64,000 bases of DNA from Rossellomorea aquimaris (GTDB lineage: Bacteria > Bacillota > Bacilli > Bacillales > Fictibacillaceae). Location of the stretch: contig JAIVLN010000001.1 in the NCBI GenBank assembly GCA_020524245.1, positions 434,001 through 498,000 on the forward strand. Reading direction: 5' to 3'. Position numbers and translations under genes: made by a program. The notes below the pieces were generated by a model, which saw only the letters and a program-made list of their open reading frames with translations, made no database searches and was not told the DNA's origin. Every line of letters begins with the position of its first letter. The first letter of the stretch is position 1. Shown piece after piece: positions 7,038 through 15,316 of the stretch.

Positions 7038-8319
7038 CTTGTCCTTCCTGTGGCGTTTCCTGTTTCTGACCATTCACCGATATATCACCAGTGTCTGGGT
7101 CAGCTGCCTGAGCACCAGGTGTTAGCATTAATGAATCTTTCTTCAAAGCTGGAAGTTCAAATTTTGCTCTTCCTTCGTTGATTGTGAAAATGCCACCATT
7201 AACACCTGCAACAACAGCTTCAACACGTTCTTTTTCTGTGGCTCTCACAATTTCGCTAGTATCGAATCGGAAGAAGTACCCTTTTTCTTTTTCTGATTCC
7301 AGCAGTAATGCTCTATCCATTGCAGATTCTAAAGCCACGATGATAGGTGCCAATGTGTGTTTTAAGAAATGTAAGTTGTTTTGTTCAATCGAACCGTACT
7401 TATTGGCAGTAGTTGTTACCATAGATTCTGGCACGTTGAACAATTTACAGATTTCGGAATTAGTAGCTTTTTTACTTTCAGTTAACTGTAGCTCTTCAGG
7501 GTTCATGCTAAGAGGTTGGTAATCCATTCCCTCTTGTAACACTACTGTCTTAGCTGAATTCTTGACTCCACCGTAAAGGTTTTTCCAAGCTTCTCGTAAG
7601 CTAGTTGCCTGTGTTTCAGTCAATCTTCCATCGGTTTTCAATAACCCGAGTGGCAATGCTCCACGTTCGTATAAATTGCTGACATATTCCATCTCAGACA
7701 AGGCTTGTTTGAAGATTTCTTGTCCTAGCTTCATAAGCCCAACAGAAGTCAAGCCATCATGTGACTCTCCAATAGCAATCATAAGCTCATAAGGTTTGAA
7801 CTTGACATTTCTCATATTGGATTGATTGATAGCTCCTGTTTCAGAGTTAGCTAATACAATATCAGCTCCTACAACTCGGTATCCATTAGCAATTCGTTTA
7901 TTGACCGTAATAGATTGAGCGGGGAGCGGATGAAGTTCTAAGACTTGACCTGCAGCACTCACTACCGAAGTATATGAAACGCCATGCAGTGTGAAATCCT
8001 TAGCCATATGCTTTTTGAGATTGTATCCGTTCAGAAAATCATTGGCTTCGTGATTCAATTTGTTTACACGATTATCATTGATTTTTTCAATGGTGCCATT
8101 TTCATTTTCTTTGTATAGGTAAACTGGCATTGACCCGATTGTATTTGTAATCAAATCCAAACACGCTTTTGCAGTTGGTATTGCCATTAATTTTTCTTCC
8201 GTAACAGTATCAGTCGAAAATAAGCTATCCAATGTAAAAGGATATTGAGAGCCAGTTTCTTGAGTGTTATATAAAGCCCTTTTTTCAGTGTTCGGGAAGA
8301 AATAATTCATAAATCCCAT
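7018..8319 (-). CDS. Phage portal protein, HK97 family
   Basis: Forms the dodecameric DNA-entry ring at one capsid vertex and docks the terminase. About 433 residues with the usual family features: LFSTDTVTEEKLMAIPTAKACLDLI near the start, conserved YLYKENENG, and the C-terminal NVPESMV segment. The start is at MGFMNYF, preceded by AAAGG at ten bases. A longer in-frame version would start inside a terminator hairpin and is rejected. The tail of the protein is rich in Gln, Asp and Gly. Confidence 0.93.
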   Translation of the reverse strand: MGFMNYFFPNTEKRALYNTQETGSQYPFTLDSLFSTDTVTEEKLMAIPTAKACLDLITNTIGSMPVYLYKENENGTIEKINDNRVNKLNHEANDFLNGYNLKKHMAKDFTLHGVSYTSVVSAAGQVLELHPLPAQSITVNKRIANGYRVVGADIVLANSETGAINQSNMRNVKFKPYELMIAIGESHDGLTSVGLMKLGQEIFKQALSEMEYVSNLYERGALPLGLLKTDGRLTETQATSLREAWKNLYGGVKNSAKTVVLQEGMDYQPLSMNPEELQLTESKKATNSEICKLFNVPESMVTTTANKYGSIEQNNLHFLKHTLAPIIVALESAMDRALLLESEKEKGYFFRFDTSEIVRATEKERVEAVVAGVNGGIFTINEGRAKFELPALKKDSLMLTPGAQAADPDTGDISVNGQKQETPQEGQDDNGKT

Positions 8320-8350
8320 GTGTTCACGACCTTTCGTAGAAATAAAAAAA

Positions 8351-8370
8351 GACCGCCACAATTGACGGTC
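8351..8370 (-). terminator. Terminator immediately upstream of portal gene
   Basis: GACCGTC/GGCGGTC stem followed by TTTTTTTATTTC on the minus strand, about 30 bases before the portal start. No promoter fits in the gap, so the portal-capsid operon should depend on read-through or antitermination. Confidence 0.8.
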
Positions 8371-8670
8371 TAGCGAGATATATTTTTCATTATCGAACCC
8401 TCACAGAACGAGCTAAGCACTGTGAGAGCTCTAAACGGAAAATAACTTCACTCAAGAACAAGAAGCTCGTGCAAAGCTCCCTGCTTCATAATGCTGATTT
8501 CTTATCAACATAGTTTGAGGTAGGAAATTCCTACCCCATGCTTCATTGACAAGACTACAACGAAAAGAGCGCAACAAGAAATGGAAGGTAAAAGTTGCAT
8601 ATTTTGGCACTTTAAAGTACCGAACTATAGCCAATGATTAGCTACACTTCGGAACTCTAAAATTACCATT
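8371..8670 (-). other. 300-bp structured non-coding region between the terL-side genes and portal
   Basis: No credible gene. It contains inverted repeats, notably GGTAGGAAATTCCTACC (8519-8535), CTCACAG/CTGTGAG near 8402-8425 and a GGTACTTTAAAGTGCC-like near-palindrome. It ends in a strong terminator. A longer untranslated RNA or a packaging-site region is possible, and I could not identify a promoter. Confidence 0.4.
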
Positions 8671-8889
8671 TTACTTTCTGATGTAGTAATAATATTTAAC
8701 AATGGATGGCTTAACTTCTTCGCAATCCGCCATTTTAAGTAGCATATTGCAATAATTTAAAGCTTCCCGTTCCGTATACCCACGTTCTTTAGCGTAAAGT
8801 AAAGCATCTCGTTTCAATTCTTTTGCAAAAGCTTTTTTACCCAATGTTGTTTGTTTGCTGTAGTCAATTACTGGTTCCAATGGTTTCAC
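8671..8889 (-). CDS. Small protein between terminase and portal, unknown
   Basis: Protein of up to 72 residues, basic and probably all-helical (KKAFAKELKRDALLYAKERG). The annotated first codon is a GTG that directly abuts GAAAGGAA. A TTG three codons later has better spacing, so the start is ambiguous. A promoter with a matching motif lies upstream at 9037-9065. I do not recognise a family. Confidence 0.65.
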   Translation of the reverse strand: MKPLEPVIDYSKQTTLGKKAFAKELKRDALLYAKERGYTEREALNYCNMLLKMADCEEVKPSIVKYYYYIRK

Positions 8890-9036
8890 TTCCTTTCAAA
8901 AATTATGTATTGCCACTGCCTAAAAGGTGGGTTAAAAGACAGTGGCTTGAGAGTTGATGTTATATTATGCCATGATGTAGCATCTAAGTTGCAAGCCATT
9001 TTACTATAAACAGTTAGGCAATCTAACTGTCTAATA

Positions 9037-9065
9037 CATATATACGCTCGCAACCTAAAAGTAAA
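9037..9065 (-). promoter_or_regulatory. Putative promoter upstream of small gene
   Basis: Minus strand TTTACT, 17-bp spacer, TATATG. The stretch CTTTACTTTTAGGT is repeated exactly at 13537-13550, upstream of the ribbon-helix-helix gene, which suggests shared control. Confidence 0.5.
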
Positions 9066-9112
9066 GAGCACTGGCGAAATAATTTGACGCAAATTGCCCG
9101 AAGAATCAAAAA

Positions 9113-9130
9113 TTGAATATTAATATTCAA
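9113..9130. repeat. 18-bp palindrome, copy 2 (perfect)
   Basis: TTGAATATTAATATTCAA, identical to copy 1. It lies five bases beyond the terminase large-subunit stop codon. Confidence 0.7.
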
Positions 9131-9135
9131 AAACT

Positions 9136-10896
9136 CTATATTTCAAATACAAATTCTCGTTCTGTTTCATACAAATTGTTCTGTTCAAAATACATAGACA
9201 CTTTCATAGCATTAAAGCTCGAGAACAAGTTATCTATCTTATTCCGTTCTTTGCTACCCTTAGAAATGTAAACTTTTCCATTCCTGAACTCGATTAGCCC
9301 GTTAGTGAAAGCTGATTCCATAAGTGGATTTGGTGCATATCGGAATTTACCTTCGTAAATAATACGCTGTAAATTTGATACCACATTTCCTAATTCTCTA
9401 GAATTTTGCTCGATTTTGATTGGGTCTTCTTCCATTGGCAACTTTTCAATTAATTTTTTAATCAGCGTGTAGCTGTATTTCGTATCATAAGCCACCGAAG
9501 CAATTCCAATGTCGTACTGGCTACATAAATTGATGATAATGTCAGCGATTTCTTCATAATCCACCACATCTTCCCCAACAGCTTGGCAGTATCCTTGTCG
9601 AGCCCACATAGCGTATGGTATTCGTTCAGCTTGCGATTTCTTTTCTTCCATGTTCTTTGGGTAATAAACTAAATTTTTCGTGTAATAGATGTCATTTGCT
9701 TGGTCGTATTTCATGAAAGTGATTGCAGTGTTATCTGTCGTGAGAGACAAATCTAAGCCGATTATGACTTGGCTTTTTCCACGCCACCAATTCCAATCTT
9801 TAGCTGGCTCAAATTTGCATTTTTTCAACGTATGACCATCTACAAAATAATTGCCATCACCTTCATTAGCTCCCAACCAAAGGTTTAAATTCTTGACTTT
9901 AAACAAGAAAAAGTCCTTTGGAATTTCCTTTTTGGTTTTGTAATCTTCATACAGTTTTTCTCGTAGCTCATCAACTTCAGCGACAAGTGGATTTGCTTCA
10001 GCCCACACTTTTGGATTTTCATATCGCTCAATTTCTTTGCCATCGACAATTATTTTTTCTCTTGGATTGTCGATAGTGAATATCAAGCCAAATTTTCTTG
10101 GATTCGACTCTTCTGAAAATGTATTCCTGCGTAACTCATCAACTGTTTCTTGCCAGTAATTAAAACCGTTTTCTACTGGGTAACTCGTGCTGATTTTAAC
10201 AATCAACGGATTTCGAGGACCGAACTGTCCTGTTTCTAAGCTAGAGACCATTTTAAAAATTTCATTGGAAGCTCCAAGCTCATCTACACTTGCCATAAAA
10301 ACCATTGTGCCATCTGCTTTACTTGCATCTCCTGAGAGAGCTATAATCTTACAATTCTTTGGAATGAACTCGAGATACGTCTTTTTGATATTAAAAAATG
10401 GCAACATATTTGGTGAACTTTTGATGATTCCTACAAGCTCGTCAAAAATAATGGTTGCTTGTTGCTTCGTGTTAGAACCGATGTAGTGCGTCTGATTCTC
10501 TTCATCGAGGAAAAACCCAATAATGTGAATAATACACGCCAGCACCGATTTAGCGTTTTTCCTTGCCACAGTTAATATGACTTCCCTTATCTTCCGCTTT
10601 GTAGGAAATTCTTTATAAGTCCAGCAAAAGATATTCTCAATCAGGAAAAATTGAAACAAAGCCAAATTATCGTACATTGACTCACCCGATTTAGCTCCCC
10701 GAGCAAAATTAAGCTGCTTAATAATTTCGCTCACCAGTGTTTCAATTTCGTGATTCCACATATAAGGATAATCATCTTGGTGCTGAAGGACATTGTATTC
10801 TCTCAAAAAATTCTCACATACTTTACGAACTTGTTTTGGAGCGACGATTTCGCCAGACAAAACTTTTTCTGCGTACTCAACTGATTTATTTGACAT
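9136..10896 (-). CDS. terL: Phage terminase large subunit
   Basis: DNA-packaging motor of about 586 residues. The ATPase domain has a Walker A-like VARKNAKS near residue 110 and Walker B with VDELG near residue 204. The C-terminal RNase H-like nuclease carries an acidic residue in IGLDLSLTTD near 382. It belongs to the HK97/Terminase_1 group that pairs with P27-type small subunits. I chose the ATG after GGAGG, which overlaps the small-subunit gene by 11 bases. A longer frame upstream is the shadow of that overlap. Confidence 0.95.
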   Translation of the reverse strand: MSNKSVEYAEKVLSGEIVAPKQVRKVCENFLREYNVLQHQDDYPYMWNHEIETLVSEIIKQLNFARGAKSGESMYDNLALFQFFLIENIFCWTYKEFPTKRKIREVILTVARKNAKSVLACIIHIIGFFLDEENQTHYIGSNTKQQATIIFDELVGIIKSSPNMLPFFNIKKTYLEFIPKNCKIIALSGDASKADGTMVFMASVDELGASNEIFKMVSSLETGQFGPRNPLIVKISTSYPVENGFNYWQETVDELRRNTFSEESNPRKFGLIFTIDNPREKIIVDGKEIERYENPKVWAEANPLVAEVDELREKLYEDYKTKKEIPKDFFLFKVKNLNLWLGANEGDGNYFVDGHTLKKCKFEPAKDWNWWRGKSQVIIGLDLSLTTDNTAITFMKYDQANDIYYTKNLVYYPKNMEEKKSQAERIPYAMWARQGYCQAVGEDVVDYEEIADIIINLCSQYDIGIASVAYDTKYSYTLIKKLIEKLPMEEDPIKIEQNSRELGNVVSNLQRIIYEGKFRYAPNPLMESAFTNGLIEFRNGKVYISKGSKERNKIDNLFSSFNAMKVSMYFEQNNLYETEREFVFEI

Positions 10897-11386
10897 TCTT
10901 CGTCGCCTCCAATACTGCATAAACAGGGTTGATTTCTTGTTTCTGTTGGCTCTCCATCTGTTCCAACTTCCGTTCTTCAACTGTTATTTTTGCCATATCG
11001 TTCGCCAATCGTAATCGTTGAGACAGTGGCATACATAATGCAGTCATATGCTGGTTGATTTGCTTGTCTATTCCTATCATCCTTCGTTCGAGAGAACCAG
11101 CTTGGTCATCTAAAGGGTTTAAAGAATCAAGCAATTCTTTGAGTTGATACCACCTGTGAAGATACTGAGCTAATAAATTTAAAGAATCAGAATCTCCTTC
11201 GGTGAAATTGTCGTTTCTTTTTTTTAGTTTGTTAAATATTTTTTTTTCTTCTTTTTTTAACATTGGTGAAGCTTTGGGTTTTGTCTGATTAGTCACCACC
11301 ATGGCTTCTGCTTCCTGTCTAGCTTGGATGTCATCTTTGGACATTTTCATTGTCATTTGAGCCACTGATTTTGAATTTCTGCCCAA
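10886..11386 (-). CDS. terS: Phage terminase small subunit, P27-like
   Basis: Protein of about 166 residues that recognises the genome's packaging site and loads the large subunit. It is lysine-rich at the N-terminus with a helical core (LNLLAQYLHRWYQLKELLD), and its position directly before terL is diagnostic. The start is TTG, six bases after AAAGGAGAG. An upstream ATG 13 codons earlier lies before the ribosome binding site and is rejected. Confidence 0.88.
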   Translation of the reverse strand: MGRNSKSVAQMTMKMSKDDIQARQEAEAMVVTNQTKPKASPMLKKEEKKIFNKLKKRNDNFTEGDSDSLNLLAQYLHRWYQLKELLDSLNPLDDQAGSLERRMIGIDKQINQHMTALCMPLSQRLRLANDMAKITVEERKLEQMESQQKQEINPVYAVLEATKNVK

Positions 11387-11430
11387 AATAATCTCTCCTT
11401 TCAAAATAAAAAGCACTTTAGACAAGACAA

Positions 11431-12051
11431 TTAATTTGCCCAGTCTAAAATGCTTTTTAAATCATTTTTATTTAATTGTTGATAATAATTTTTATGAATG
11501 AATATGTGATTTTTAGCTTTGAATACGTGCTTGTTATACCAGTATTCATAATGATAACTTTTGCCTTTATGATAAATTGTTTGGTTTTGTGGTATTGATT
11601 TTATCCCATAGCAATTAATTGCTTCACTAACTGAGCTATGTTCGCTTAGCAGTTCCCCATGTTTCTGTAAAACCACAGTTGGTTTTGCTGTATATTTGTT
11701 CCCATTAGCTCGATGAAAGCGGTCATGTTCTTTTGCATGATTCATATTTTCTTGATGAGTACACCATTCAAGGTTTTCAACGTCATTGTTGCTTGGGTCG
11801 CAATCAAGATGATTGACAAATGGCTTATTATCGGGGTTGGGAATAAATGCTTCAGCGACCAATCGGTGAACTGAATAATGTTTCTTTTTCTTTTGAGTAA
11901 CATTTCTTTGAAATCTCTTGTAACCGTCCTTTGTTCCCAATTTTAATATTTTTTCATTACCTGTATATTTACTTATAGTTTTGATTTGTCCTGAGCTGGA
12001 AATTAAATATTTATTTCTGTCTCCTTCATCAAACTCCGCCCATTTTTCCAT
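11431..12051 (-). CDS. HNH endonuclease next to terminase
   Basis: Protein of about 206 residues with an N-terminal NUMOD-like strand region ([18 protein letters not shown]) and an HNH_3 core ([33 protein letters not shown]). The C-terminal part is unassigned. It sits directly upstream of terS in the order HNH-terS-terL-portal. In cos-packaging phages HNH proteins at this spot assist cleavage of cos, but this one is of the homing type, so either role is possible. RBS AGAGG; a GTG three codons upstream is an alternative start. Confidence 0.88.
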   Translation of the reverse strand: MEKWAEFDEGDRNKYLISSSGQIKTISKYTGNEKILKLGTKDGYKRFQRNVTQKKKKHYSVHRLVAEAFIPNPDNKPFVNHLDCDPSNNDVENLEWCTHQENMNHAKEHDRFHRANGNKYTAKPTVVLQKHGELLSEHSSVSEAINCYGIKSIPQNQTIYHKGKSYHYEYWYNKHVFKAKNHIFIHKNYYQQLNKNDLKSILDWAN

Positions 12052-12071
12052 TACTATCACCTCTCATTTAT

Positions 12072-12099
12072 ATGATATTGAAATGGAATTGGCAGTAAG
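12072..12099 (-). promoter_or_regulatory. Putative promoter of HNH-terS-terL
   Basis: Minus strand CTTACT, 16-bp spacer, TATCAT. It lies about 20 bases upstream of the HNH start and shares the CTTAC -35 with other island promoters. Confidence 0.5.
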
Positions 12100-12213
12100 G
12101 AAAAAATTGGATTTTAGGGAAAAAGATTTGGTGCTCCAACCTGCAACGGGTCCTTTTGACTTCATACCTTTTTTCTAAAATCGGTAGGCGGGATATATTA
12201 CTCCATAAAAAAT

Positions 12214-12233
12214 AAACTTGTTCTCACAAGCTT
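12214..12233 (-). terminator. Terminator of rep transcript
   Basis: AAGCTTGT/ACAAGTTT stem with a four-base loop and ATTTTTT after it on the minus strand. It separates the rep unit from the packaging genes. Confidence 0.65.
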
Positions 12234-12252
12234 CATTTAATTTGATTTGATT

Positions 12253-12270
12253 TTGAATAATTATATTCAA
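12253..12270. repeat. 18-bp palindrome, copy 3 (imperfect centre)
   Basis: TTGAATAATTATATTCAA, with seven-base arms identical to copies 1 and 2 and an altered centre. It overlaps the end of the rep gene. Confidence 0.6.
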
Positions 12271-13046
12271 ATTTTTATCTTTCTTATCTCATATCCTTTT
12301 TTATTAGCTACTTCATATACTTGATTTGCTGTATAATTCAATTCTGTTTTTGTTTTTGTGCCATCAGGTTTTTGTTCAACCAAATAAAAATTAAGACGAC
12401 CTGGATTTGTTTGATGTTGCTCCACATATTTTGTAGTGTGTGATTGTTTAACTGATTCTGGTTTTGACTGTGATGAGTCGTTTAGCACTCCTGCTTCTGA
12501 CTCAACATTTGTATCAGTGTTATTTTCTTCAGCCACAACATCATCTTCCGTTGCTTCAATTTGTTCAGCTGAAATACTTGGTTGTACGGTTACTATACCT
12601 AGGGGATTGTAAAAATCTTTGCTGGAAGGTTCAATTACCCATTCTCCATGAACTAACAAGCCATTCTTTTTTACCCAATCTTCAAAAGGAATTACATAAA
12701 CTTGTGAAGCATCGCCTTCTTTTTTCTTTGTTTGTCCTTTGTAGCGAATTAATCCAGCTTCTTTAAGCAACTTTTTGTGGTCATAATATTTCGTTCTTGT
12801 GATTCTAAACTCCATTTTGGCTGTACCTTGAGGATATACACCAAAATAATTTCCATTGCTATCTTTATATTCTTTGTTGTCTGTGCTTTGAGATAAACTG
12901 ACTCTATCTTTAAACGCTGAATACAGTAGAACAGCATCTCTTCCGCCTCGTGAATCCTCCATTATCCTATCATCAGAATATAAATTTTTGTTTGGAGCAT
13001 AATGTTTGCTTTGGTCAAAATCTTTTTTCCATAAATAATTTGTCAT
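12267..13046 (-). CDS. Replication initiator, RepA_N-like
   Basis: Protein of 259 residues. Residues 30-110 fit the RepA_N initiator domain: DAVLLYSAFKDRVSLS, then a DSNGNYFGVYP strand and a winged-helix tail ending in LLKEAGLIRYKG. A long acidic Ser/Thr/Glu linker (about 165-205) joins a short C-terminal domain. RepA_N proteins start replication of Gram-positive plasmids and some islands. An iteron-like array lies 700 bp upstream. This is family recognition by eye and the domain match is moderate. Confidence 0.65.
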   Translation of the reverse strand: MTNYLWKKDFDQSKHYAPNKNLYSDDRIMEDSRGGRDAVLLYSAFKDRVSLSQSTDNKEYKDSNGNYFGVYPQGTAKMEFRITRTKYYDHKKLLKEAGLIRYKGQTKKKEGDASQVYVIPFEDWVKKNGLLVHGEWVIEPSSKDFYNPLGIVTVQPSISAEQIEATEDDVVAEENNTDTNVESEAGVLNDSSQSKPESVKQSHTTKYVEQHQTNPGRLNFYLVEQKPDGTKTKTELNYTANQVYEVANKKGYEIRKIKI

Positions 13047-13078
13047 ATCGAATACGTCTCCTAAGAATTAATTTTTTA

Positions 13079-13249
13079 TTATTTAGCAGAATATGAACTC
13101 ATAAGCTGCCTTACTTCATCGGTTGCTTTAAAATAAAACACCAAATCTTTTCCATTTTTTTTATTCTTCGCCATATGTGACATTGGCACTTGATTTTCCA
13201 GCAAATAGTTTGCTAAGCCATAAGAGTGAATTGCAATCTTTATCATCAT
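13079..13249 (-). CDS. Small protein, DUF5659-like
   Basis: Protein of 56 residues after a GGAGG box. The pattern (IAIHSYGLANYLLEN, then DLVFYFKATDEVRQLM) resembles DUF5659 proteins common in Gram-positive phages and plasmids, whose function is unknown. It lies between the ribbon-helix-helix gene and rep in the same direction, so it is probably cotranscribed with the replication genes. Confidence 0.7.
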   Translation of the reverse strand: MMIKIAIHSYGLANYLLENQVPMSHMAKNKKNGKDLVFYFKATDEVRQLMSSYSAK

Positions 13250-13298
13250 TCGTCCTCCAATATTTTAAGAGCCCCAGTTCATAGGAGCTCTTGATATT

Positions 13299-13316
13299 TT
13301 GAATATTAATTTTCAA
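13299..13316. repeat. 18-bp palindrome, copy 4 (one mismatch)
   Basis: TTGAATATTAATTTTCAA, ending exactly at the stop codon of the ribbon-helix-helix gene. Confidence 0.6.
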
Positions 13317-13472
13317 TTACCTGTATTCAACTTGATTTTGTTGTTTTTCATAACGGTCTTTAAGAATCCGATTCAGCATTTTGGTTACGTCTCTGTCTGT
13401 ATTTTCAGCTTCTTCGCTCAATTTTTTGTATAGCAGCTCGTCAACATTTGCGCTTAATTTTCTGGTAGCCAT
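13317..13472 (-). CDS. Ribbon-helix-helix regulator (CopG/Arc-like)
   Basis: Protein of 51 residues with an N-terminal strand RKLSANVDELLYKKL and two helices, typical of MetJ/Arc/CopG DNA-binding dimers. RBS AGGAGG, eight bases before the ATG. It is the first gene of the leftward rep unit, a usual place for a copy-number or lytic-switch regulator. Its binding site is unknown. The repeated 18-bp palindromes are one candidate. Confidence 0.8.
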   Translation of the reverse strand: MATRKLSANVDELLYKKLSEEAENTDRDVTKMLNRILKDRYEKQQNQVEYR

Positions 13473-13576
13473 ATATATTTCCTCCTATAATTTAATTTGT
13501 TTTGAAATGTCCCTCTATCATATATGTACACCAACCACCTAAAAGTAAAGGGTCACATACAATATTTTTCAATATT

Positions 13577-13605
13577 ATTTTATTGATATTTTTATCATAA
13601 GTAAG
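13577..13605 (-). promoter_or_regulatory. Putative promoter of the regulator-rep unit
   Basis: Minus strand CTTACT, 17-bp spacer, TAAAAT, roughly 100 bases upstream of the ribbon-helix-helix gene. Confidence 0.5.
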
Positions 13606-13643
13606 GCAATTTCCCGAAAAAGAAAAATCATCAATCAGCGAAA

Positions 13644-13668
13644 AAGAGTGCGTCAGCACTTCTTTTTT
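13644..13668. terminator. Bidirectional hairpin beside iteron region
   Basis: AGTGC/GCACT stem with a GTCA loop, T-rich on both exits. It would insulate the repeat region from transcription from either side. Confidence 0.5.
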
Positions 13669-13726
13669 GCCCGTTAGTTGTTTTAGTTAGTTTTTAAGTT
13701 AGTTACTTAAGTTAGTTAGAGGTTAC

Positions 13727-13838
13727 TTGGCGAACTAGTCTAGTCCGCTTGGTGAACTACTAGTAGTCCGCTCAGTGAGCTAGTAGTAGTTCATGTGGTG
13801 AACTAGTTATTTCTAGGGTGTTCGCTCAGTGAACTACT
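13727..13838. repeat. Iteron-like array, probable replication origin
   Basis: Five copies of the core AGTGAACTA or close variants at about 13729, 13751, 13774, 13797 and 13828. The first four are spaced 22-23 bp, two helical turns apart. The copies carry flanking TAGTCCGCT and near-palindromic ACTACTAGTAGT stretches. An AT-rich TTAGTTAG tract lies immediately to the left. Spacing and position near a RepA_N-like gene fit an initiator-binding origin. Confidence 0.6.
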
Positions 13839-13924
13839 ACAGTGAGGAAATAGTTTCATAGCATTGATATTGCAATTTTCTTTAATGAAAGAAAAAATTT
13901 CTCCAATTATTTTTCGTCTGCTTT

Positions 13925-13954
13925 CTTACATTCAATTTCTTTTCAATTTAATAA
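13925..13954 (+). promoter_or_regulatory. Putative promoter of CoiA-like gene
   Basis: Plus strand CTTACA followed after about 17-18 bp by a TAATAA-like -10. Weak by itself, but it matches the island's recurring CTTAC pattern. Confidence 0.4.
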
Positions 13955-13991
13955 TAGTGAAACTGAAATTGATTATACGGAGGCGACCAAA

Positions 13992-15251
13992 ATGCTTATT
14001 GCTTTAGATGAAAATGGAAAAAGAATTGCAGCTCAAGATGCTCAAAAAGGAAATACATATAAATGTGAATGTTGTGGCGGAGAAGTTTTGCTGAAGAAAG
14101 GTGATATTAAAATTCATCACTTTTCACATATTGCTTTAGAAGAGTGCGATGAAATTTATGACAATACTATGTGTGAATGGCACATGAATATGCAAAATTA
14201 CTTTTTGCCAGAGAACATTGAAATAGTATACACAAATGATGAAACTGGAGAACGTAGACGAGCAGATGCTAGGTTGGAACACAAAGGAAAAACGACCATT
14301 ATTGAATTTCAACATTCACCAATGAGCAAAAAAGACATTCTTGCTCGAAGTGAGTTTTACACTGAAATGGGGATGGATGTGGTGTGGGTGTTTGATTTAA
14401 CTCCTAAAGAGCAAAATGTAAACCCATATGCTTTAAAACAAAGCTATTATCATGAATACCCTATTTTTCAATGGAACTATGCTGATAAAAACATTCCCAC
14501 TTGGGATGAACTTGAAAATTGCTACGATTACGAAGATGGAGACGAAGTGTTTGGCAACATTTACATCACTTTTTACTGCCAAGGTAATATCATGGTGCCA
14601 ATGGCTTTTAACTCATCTAATATTCAATGGGGAGATAGCTGGAAATATTTTTACATCAAAGAAGATTTCCTTTTTAAAACAATAAAACAATTCAAAGAAT
14701 ATGTTTTCAAAATTAACCGTAACTATGACTCAATCAAAACAGATAGCAACGACTATTACCACATTCAATACAACATGAAGTATTTTTATTCTCCAATATA
14801 TTATCGTAAAAACAATCCTTTAATACCTGAATTTGATTATGGAGATATTGCCACTGAAGACTCTAGGGCAAAAATGAAAAAATTTAAAATTGGCGACAAA
14901 ATTAAAATTGTCGATTCTAAAGATGTTTTAACTGGCACCATTGCAAACATTGAAAAACCAGATGAGCTTGATAAACCAGTATTTGAAGTGCTTTTGGATG
15001 GAAATAAAAACATCGAGGATAAAACAGTAACAACAGCTCAAACAATGAAACTTTTAGCACACAAAACAGAAAAAGCAGAAAACAATCGCAACAAATTTAT
15101 TGAATCTGTGAGCGAAATTTCAGAAGAAAATGCCAATTCAAAGTTTTCCAAGCTATTCAATGAAATGAACGAGGACAAATATGAAAAAACTCTTTTGCCA
15201 GAATTGATTGTTCAAGGCATATTGAAAAGAGATGCAATAAATCAAGAATAA
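13992..15251 (+). CDS. CoiA-like nuclease protein
   Basis: Protein of 419 residues. Its N-terminus matches competence protein CoiA-type proteins: a small Cys motif (C25, C27, C28), HHFSH at 42-46, then a restriction-endonuclease-like core with Asp92 (RADARL) and Glu105-x-Gln107 (IIEFQHS), followed by ARSEFY and VVWVFD. Residues about 295-350 form a KOW/SH3-like beta module, and the rest is unassigned. RBS GGAGG. It is the only large gene pointing right, with its own promoter and terminator, so it looks like cargo. Defence or helper interference is possible but unproven. Confidence 0.75.
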   Translation: MLIALDENGKRIAAQDAQKGNTYKCECCGGEVLLKKGDIKIHHFSHIALEECDEIYDNTMCEWHMNMQNYFLPENIEIVYTNDETGERRRADARLEHKGKTTIIEFQHSPMSKKDILARSEFYTEMGMDVVWVFDLTPKEQNVNPYALKQSYYHEYPIFQWNYADKNIPTWDELENCYDYEDGDEVFGNIYITFYCQGNIMVPMAFNSSNIQWGDSWKYFYIKEDFLFKTIKQFKEYVFKINRNYDSIKTDSNDYYHIQYNMKYFYSPIYYRKNNPLIPEFDYGDIATEDSRAKMKKFKIGDKIKIVDSKDVLTGTIANIEKPDELDKPVFEVLLDGNKNIEDKTVTTAQTMKLLAHKTEKAENNRNKFIESVSEISEENANSKFSKLFNEMNEDKYEKTLLPELIVQGILKRDAINQE

Positions 15252-15316
15252 TCATCACTCAGGTTCACTGCTTCGCACTGGTTGAACGTAAAAAATAAAT
15301 GAATGATATTTCACAT

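Noticed and set aside
8452-8634. Minus-strand open frame of 60 residues between terminase and portal
   Set aside because: No binding site, unusual composition, and no match to any family.
8886-9092. Minus-strand frame of 68 residues after terL
   Set aside because: It covers a promoter and has no ribosome binding site. The downstream frame starting near 8889 is better supported.
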